Positions 57,929-64,000 of a stretch of DNA of 64,000 nucleotides are shown in pieces (the stretch's first letter is position 1; every line of letters starts with the position of its first letter). This DNA is from Plicaturopsis crispa FD-325 SS-3 (lineage: Eukaryota; Basidiomycota; Agaricomycetes; Amylocorticiales; Amylocorticiaceae). A program made the translations under genes and the position numbers. Location of the stretch: positions 2,943,011 through 3,007,010 of the forward strand of contig KN832555.1 in the NCBI GenBank assembly GCA_000827205.1, given 5' to 3'. The notes beneath the pieces are model-generated. The model searched no databases. It was not told where the DNA came from and saw nothing but the letters and a program-made list of their open reading frames with translations.

Positions 57929-58563
57929 ATCTTTGGAGGTCGTTGTAGCTGTTTACTGTGGAAAACGGGTTAAGGTCGCAGCAAGGGAAAACACACACTT
58001 TGGGCGCAATGCGGGTGCCATTATTATAGGCCATGGGGCACTGTCTTCCGGGAACGCGTGTGTATAGCCGAATCTTCGTTCCTCCCGTGCATTTGGGACA
58101 CTGAGCGCTGTTTTCGGGGAAGATTTGCCACTTATCTCGCTTAACCAGCCCTTCTCGGACCTTGCATGAGAGCATCGAGTTGGTATAGTGCTCAGCGCTT
58201 AAGCATCAGCGGACGAGATAGCCCTCAAACGCAATCAGCGATTCGCAGCGAGAAGACCGTAGCGAAACATCCGCTGAGAGACTCAATAGCTTTCACAGGC
58301 ATAAGACACAAAAGATAACAAAACATAGAATAGCACAAGAATAGAACTTGAAGTTGAAGAGACCATGTCGACCATGGACGAAGGAGACTACCCGTGGGAA
58401 AATCAACCTCGTGTTTTTTTCAGCCACTGCTCAATTTCATCTTCAATTATTGCGTTCATCTGCTTGCGTTCAAAGGCTGGCTTTTGCTGAACAACGGCCT
58501 GTTTCTCCAGTTTCTCGCCCTTCGCGTCTAATAAATATACCGCAGCATTCTGCAGCTCTTAAC
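57929..58563. promoter_or_regulatory. Divergent intergenic region, amine oxidase / TPR-like protein
   Basis: Holds both upstream regions. An A-rich stretch is at about 58295-58350. A plus-strand frame is open from 58348 into the next gene, but its first part is not protein-like. Confidence 0.4.
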
Positions 58564-61161
58564 ATGACCATAGAGCACCCATTACCCGCTATTTTGACGC
58601 ACACCGACACTCGAACAGGCGGTACAGACCCCTTGTCGCCCGCATCCTCGCGTTCTTCGCGTGAAATGTCGCCTTTAAACGATTTCGGAAACGTTGCGGA
58701 TACGCTACCAGCCGGACAGAAGAAAAAGAAGAAGAGGAAACCCAAGAAATCCGCACGGGCGAAAGAGGCTGCTGCGGCAGCCAGGGACGAGGACGACGAT
58801 AATCGGCCTCCTGTTCTCTGCATAAGCAGGAATAAACACTGGCGCTACATAAGCTCCTACCATGTGCGTGGCTCTCTCTATAAAGACGCTCGGTGCACTA
58901 CGTTTACAATAGCAAAATGCTACTAGGGCCCTTGGCTTCAGCTCCCCGTCGAACTGCTGGAGTCTCTGCTCTCATTAAATCTGGATCCTGCCACTCTCTC
59001 CGCTTCAGAGGCGCGCATGCCATCCATAGCCCCTCCACCAATGCAGAATGGATATAACGGCAAATCCCGCGAACGTGGATATCTAAGCCTAGGGGATCAG
59101 TCGCCACCAGATTCGCCCACCTTCACCCCTCTGCCTCCCCCTCCCCCGTTCCCTTCCCCACGTCCCGGCAAAGCAATGCCACCGCCAATAGACCCTGGCG
59201 TTTTTCGCGGTGTCACGTCTATCCGCAGACTTATCGATGAGGCGTCAGAATTATCTGTGCGCGCCGCTTCTGGCCTGTCCGCTGCTGCGCTTGGCAACAT
59301 GCGCGGTGGCTTACCCAACATGAACAATAACCCGTGGGCTACTGCTAATCATCTTGGAATGAATTCTATGGGAGACTCCGGAGGGGGTAGGCATGTTGCA
59401 ATGTCTGCTATGCGCGTGCATAGATTGAGGGCCCTTGCGGTCCAAAAGTTAGCCGAGGCGTACAAGACTGACGAGATTGCATCCAGCGTGATGGTCATGC
59501 AAGGCGGGAGTGTATTTGACGATGTGGCAGAGCGCGTGCTCAAATACGGTAAGTCCGACGCTGCGCTACTGGTACGTTTTGACCAATTGCATGGAAACCA
59601 TAGATCCGAATGACTTGGATGCGAAATATGTGCATTTTTTTCACGAGAAAATTCCGTCTCGGTTTGTCCAGTCCGCGTTCCGCAAAATGCCACCTGTTTA
59701 TCTTGCCTTCGCAGTCAATTAGCAGAGTCCACTACGACTCACGTTCTGGATGAGCTGATCGCCGCTCAACCTCAACGCCTGGAACTCTACCGGACACGTG
59801 GAATTGTCCACTGCTTCCGCGACGAGTATTGGGAGGCCACTAAAGACTTTACCTACGCGCTAAGAGAAGCCCGTGCGGCGCGCAAAGCGAAGATGGTCCA
59901 CAGAAATTACGGTCCGCAGAGCGAATCGCGTTCCAAAGGCGGCGGCAAAAAGAAGAAAGGCAGCAACAAGCTCAACGGACAAGCACCTCCAAACGGTACC
60001 AGCGTAGAGAACATAGTGGAAGGACCGGACGGCGAGCCTCTGCTAGTGCATCCATCTGTTCTTTCCGGTGCGCCGGATCCGCTGGAGCCTCAGCTGCTGT
60101 TTCTTCGTGGCGCCGCCTATATACAGCACGCCATATTTATGATCGAGATGGCTGCCCTGAAGCTGGAGGGCATCCGTAAGGGCCCAACAGCCGAGGGCGC
60201 AGAGCTTCGGTTGTGCTACATCGAGAATGGGAAGTACGGAGGAACAGAGGTGGGGCATCCGGACGGGCCTTTGGGCAAGAGGAACGGGGTCAAGCAGGCG
60301 GCATATCGTCAGGCGCTAGCAGAACCCAAGTTTCGTGAGCATACCAGCACGCTCTTGAAGAAGGGTATGCGCGACCACGAAAAGTTCCTGTCCCACTTCG
60401 ACACACTGGAGGCGCCAGGCGCAGCGTTTGAAGGAGATTTGGCCCAGCGTACCGCGCACGCTTTCGTTCTCTCGGAGTCGATTCGCCCCGGAAACTCTTC
60501 AACGCCTCTCAATGACGCCCCGACGATGTTCACCACGTACCACCCGCTCCTTGTGGAGTCGCATTTCAGCGTTCTTCTGTGTCAACTAATGCTTGCCGAT
60601 TTCCCGACCCTTCTGCCGACCTTTGCGCGCACTGCGGCTCTTGTGGATGGCTTAGAGGGATATCCTGTCTTCTTGCCTCCGCGTTCTATGGCACAGGCTG
60701 AGTTTATTGAAGTCTTGGAACGCCTAGCGAGCGGCTGGAACACGGGTATACAGCCTCATAGTCTGTCCGTCAGGCCTTCGGACAAACTTGCCATCCAGGC
60801 TCCACCCACCCCGCCCTCGTCCATTCCCGACGTACCATCTTCCGCATCGTCCGACGTCGACCCTCAGGCGGCGTCTACTAGCAGCTACAGCTACCCTCAA
60901 ACTCCTACCGATACCGATCTCCCGGAATGTGCCTCGCCCCGCGCGGATCTAGTGGAGGCGCTTGATTGTGCTCGAATCTTGCTAGCGCCGGTTGTTGCGC
61001 GCCAACGGGAGAAAGCGCAGAAGGCCGCTGCGGAAAAGGCTGAGGGAAGGAACAAGAAAAAGCCGTTGAACATTAACCTCCCTCTTCACGGTCCGAGGGT
61101 TGAGGTAATTTTGGCATGGCTCGGAGCGGTACATCTCTATGAGCTAGATAGCGTTGCTTGA
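58564..61161 (+). CDS. Conserved fungal TPR-like protein, unknown function
   Basis: Roughly 800 residues. ATG 58564 (MTIEHPLPAILTHTDTRT) leads to a very basic block (KKKKKRKPKKSARAKEAA), then an ER-like or globular segment (LPVELLESLLSLNLDPATL). A Pro-rich linker follows at about 59110-59190, then helical sequence (VHRLRALAVQKLAEAYKTDE). The most conserved-looking part is at about 59760-59890: LELYRTRGIVHCFRDEYWEA and TKDFTYALREARAARKAK, a tetratricopeptide-like helix pair. The last exon ends with EVILAWLGAVHLYELDS at 61161. It has about three introns. The helix-turn-helix spacing suggests protein-protein contacts. I recognise it as a family found across fungi but know no established function. 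Confidence 0.82.
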
Positions 61162-61315
61162 GTTGTGGGGGAGGTGTGCCCAGAGGACGCTCCTTGGATT
61201 GTCACTACGTAGTCTGTACGGCTCTTCTGTATCGACTGTAGTGAATACGCGGGTGTTCTGATCGCTGAACGGTGTGAAAGGCTCACGGAAATAGGATGAC
61301 GTTCCTTGGGTCCAT

Positions 61316-62187
61316 TCAATCTTTCTTCGACTCGCGCACTCGATCGCGTTCCATTTCGGATATTGCCCGGTCTGCAACTCTTTCTAGATATGCGTATATC
61401 CAAGGGACACCGAGTCCGGCAAGTAGAGCGAGGGGGACGAGGAACAGCAATGTAGGAAGCACAGATGCGGGCAGAATTCCTAGGTAAAGTGGCTCAAGCA
61501 GAATAATGAATGGAACGCGTCCAACCGGGGGAGATGGAGTCGATGAAGGTGTTAGAACACCTATATCCACGGCACGTATGCGGGCGTATTTCCTCCTAGT
61601 GGGGGATGAGCCAAGTGCGGCGTTCTCGCCATGCTGCGAGGCAGTCTTCACAGAAGATCCATTGAGGCGGTTCCATAGCTCCTCTGGCGAGTAAACCTGC
61701 AGCGAGAAATCGGCTGGTGACTGAGTAGACGAGTGATTCAATATCGGAGCTAGGCTAGCTGACAGAATGCAGTGAAACACACCGAGGCAGGCCAAGATAC
61801 GCGCAGCGTGAATTTGGAGTAAGACTTCCAATCTTCATGGTCCAAATCGAGGACTACCCATAGCTCATGCGGGCACGGTGCAACCTCGTCGACCGTTCTC
61901 GATGAGGGTTCACACACAGCTTCCCAAGGAGTTTCCAGCGGCGCTGGTCGGATGCTCCATATGCCTTCGTTTTTGTGGCGAGAAAGCTTCAGCCTGCATT
62001 ACTGTATTCAGTGTCTCAATGCTCCCTAGTGTCCATCCCACACTGACCATTCGCTGGAATATGCTCGCACTTCCATTTGGTCGGCATCCCCAACAGTCGC
62101 GAAGTTGATGATCTCCGTGTTAGCAAGGGCCTGCTGCCATGCCCATGCCGACAGCAGGAACAGCACGCGGAGTAGGAACGCAGACAT
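61316..62187 (-). CDS. ER-type membrane protein with signal peptide, possible Pga1/PIG-X-like
   Basis: ATG 62187 opens a clear signal peptide (MSAFLLRVLFLLSAWAWQQA), likely cut after ...QQALA, so the mature end would be NTEIINFATVGDAD. An intron (donor GTCAGT) joins YSSEW to LKLSRHKNEGIWSI. A second intron of about 60 bases joins FTLRVSWPAS to SPADFSLQVYSPEELWNRL. The C-terminus has a long hydrophobic segment (SVLPTLLFLVPLALLAGLG, about 61440) followed by a short basic cytosolic tail. The layout is signal peptide, lumenal beta-rich domain and one C-terminal span. It fits the accessory subunits of GPI mannosyltransferases (yeast Pga1, animal PIG-X), but the name is a guess from architecture and the WPAS...SLQVYSP motif. 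Around 250 residues. Confidence 0.68.
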
Positions 62188-62649
62188 GGTCCACGGTAAG
62201 TCTAGAAATCAGATTGCATCAGAACAGGTGCACCGAAAGTGACTGCGCTAAGGACGGTTGTATATACCTCACGTCTTGCGATTTCGAAAGAACGAAAGCC
62301 AGCGTTTCACTTCGAGGGAACAAAGGCAGCTTGACAGAAGACCGGTCGGTCAATTTCATGCTTCGTAAGTTGTTGATTGAGTTGCCGTGAACTTTATCGC
62401 TAGATTCAACGCGATTCAACGCCGAAATTCACGATGGAAGACAGGCACCTCGAATATGAGTCAGGCATGAGAACGGTTTTTATTATCACAACCAGCTATG
62501 AGAAAAAACATCGCAAAAGGGATCGAGACTGTGCTGTATATATACTTGCTGCATCGTGACCGTGGAAGGAAAAAAAGCGAGGCCGGGCGGGTGGAAGGCG
62601 GTCCCCCAAGAATGATAGTGTAGAAGCTGTCGGACGCATAGGAATAAGA
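62188..62649. other. Intergenic gap upstream of the signal-peptide protein
   Basis: Minus-strand promoter of the ER protein and 3' flank of the zinc-finger gene. Nothing specific is recognised. Confidence 0.4.
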
Positions 62650-63880
62650 TTATGGGTAGACGGCATGCTGTTCAGTCGGCTGCATTTGCAGTGGCGGGCC
62701 TGCTGGGAACGGGCGGTGCTGCGCCAATGGTGACTCGGGCTCGTAGGGCCCGGCGTGGTAAAAGCGCGCCTCCCCATTCTGGGGACCATCTGCCGACGGT
62801 GGGAGCTCCGTCCGAAGGCTCGACACAGCCATATTGGTTGCGAACCCCATCGGTGAAGTAGGTCCGGATTGATACGTCGGGAACGTTGAGTACGGCATGT
62901 TGAGAGGATCGGAGGGGCGCGGAGGGGCGCCACGAAAGACATGAAGATGTTCCTCGTGCACAGCAGGTGAGGTTGGACTCAGCCGCTGAGACGAGCTTCG
63001 ATGGTCTGGGTCATCTGAGGGATTGGCGAAGTCTTTATGAACCTTCTGGTGTTGCAGCAAATTGTCGTGGCGGTTGAAGAACTTGTCGCAGTTCGGGTAT
63101 GAACATTTGAATGCTGTCACAGAACGTCAGCGGAAACATTGAAGACGAAGCTATTGTTTACTTACGTTTTTCATGAGTGTGAATGGAACGGACGTGACGT
63201 TTCAAATGCTCTCCGCGATTGAAACATTTCCCGCAATCCTCGACTTTGCAGACGTACACCCGCCCAGCTTTCTGCCCAGCTTCTTTTGCTTTCTCTTGTT
63301 CCTTCTCCCTCTCCTTCTCCGCCGTGGTCTTGGTCGGCACCCTGCGTCCCCTGCTTTTCTTCGTCAGATTTGGAACTGGGACGGGCTGCGCAGTGCGCGT
63401 TCTGGGCCCTCGCCGTTCCAAGACGGTCGTTGATGGCGAGGATGCGAGAAATGTGTACTGCCCGGGGAGCTGTGGATGTCTGTTGTCCGACAAATAAGCA
63501 GCTTCGGGATCGTACGGCATGCCGGGGTCGAGGTGTTGAGATTTGTAAGGCGGCTCCATTGAGTCGCCAGTCTCGACTTGATCCAACGTACGCTTCGAAG
63601 ACGATGCGAGCGTATGATCTTGCACAGGTTCGGGACCGCCACCAGGACTGTGAGCGGATCCTGAGGTCTGAGAGCGTGTTTTGCGCCTGGGGGATGGCAG
63701 GTCTGCTGCTGTCTGGTTTCTTAAAGACGGATCCAGAATGAGGTCGGGCTTTGGGAAATATAAATACGGCGACGCGGAGCACAGAGATAAAAGGAAGCGT
63801 ACATCAATCGGTGGGTTGTGGTCGTGGAATGGCTGCGCTTCCACTGCGTTTCCATTCTGCATTGGCTGTTCCATTTGCAT
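62650..63880 (-). CDS. Two-finger C2H2 transcription factor, Msn2/4-like
   Basis: ATG 63880 starts MQMEQPMQNGNAVEAQPF. An intron (about 63807-63720) joins PPID to RNQTAADLPSPRRKTRSQ. A disordered Ser/Pro-rich region and a highly charged Lys/Glu helix (KEREKEQEKAKEAGQKAG, about 63280) come before the DNA-binding part. Finger 1 is CKVEDCGKCFNRGEHLKRH; an intron splits the linker after HTHEK. Finger 2 is CSYPNCDKFFNRHDNLLQH. Both fingers are complete, and the pair spacing matches the Msn2/Seb1 type that binds stress-response (AGGGG-like) elements. The Pro-rich C-terminus ends at 62650 (HAVYP). About 360 residues. Further 5' exons could lie beyond 63880, near the right edge of the window. Confidence 0.85.
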
Positions 63881-64000
63881 GGTTTTGTGCACAGGAACCA
63901 ATACAAGACGTCACTTGAGTGAATTCGGTAAAGCTTCAGCCTCTCGGTCTCGCGACTGGACACAAACGCACGCCCGCTCACCTAGCAGAAATACCGTAAA

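Noticed and set aside
1-64000. tRNA, rRNA, CRISPR, retroelements or polinton-like elements
   Set aside because: Scanned by eye on both strands. No tRNA B-box with cloverleaf, regular repeat-spacer array, reverse transcriptase, integrase or capsid-like frame was recognised.

Overview
This window comes from a filamentous basidiomycete nuclear genome, most likely a mushroom-forming Agaricomycete. Genes are dense and lie on both strands. Nearly all are cut by short GT-AG introns of about 45-70 bases. The gene content is fungal: a class IV chitin synthase, a quelling-type RNA-dependent RNA polymerase, an Msn2-like zinc-finger protein and a fungal ABCA-type transporter. I see no rRNA, tRNA, CRISPR array, retroelement or intact transposon. 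I resolved 21 protein genes that I support well, of which one is cut by the left edge.

Layout, left to right. At 1-10 kb are the TORC1 scaffold raptor/Kog1 (minus, cut at the window edge), dynactin p150Glued (plus, divergent from it) and an Ats1-type RCC1-repeat protein (plus). At 10-21 kb are an RNA-dependent RNA polymerase, a class IV chitin synthase and the small H/ACA snoRNP protein Nop10, all on the minus strand. At 21-28 kb are a long disordered Ser/Pro-rich protein of unknown function and then a gene-poor stretch of about 2.7 kb holding a small inverted-repeat structure. At 28-36 kb are an FMN-binding PNPOx-like protein, a CorA/Mnr2-type magnesium transporter, two tandem thioredoxin genes that share an 18-base upstream element, and a small very acidic protein.

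At 36-45 kb are a PX-domain AGC kinase with a long acidic tail and a GRAM-VASt membrane protein of the Lam/Ltc sterol-transfer family. At 45-54 kb are an ABCA-like full transporter and a TMEM135-like membrane protein. At 54-64 kb are Lto1 (Fe-S delivery to the ABCE1/Rli1 ribosome-recycling factor), a copper amine oxidase, a conserved TPR-like fungal protein, a signal-peptide ER protein that may be Pga1/PIG-X-like, and a two-finger C2H2 transcription factor.

The genes are mostly unrelated housekeeping functions placed side by side, as is normal for a fungal chromosome arm. They do not look like a metabolic cluster or defence island. The points most worth a second look are the shared promoter element of the thioredoxin pair, introns that interrupt active-site codons in three enzymes, the inverted-repeat element near 27.8-28.1 kb, the large activation-segment insert of the PX kinase, and several conserved-looking proteins without a function. 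I did not find a convincing new biological system.
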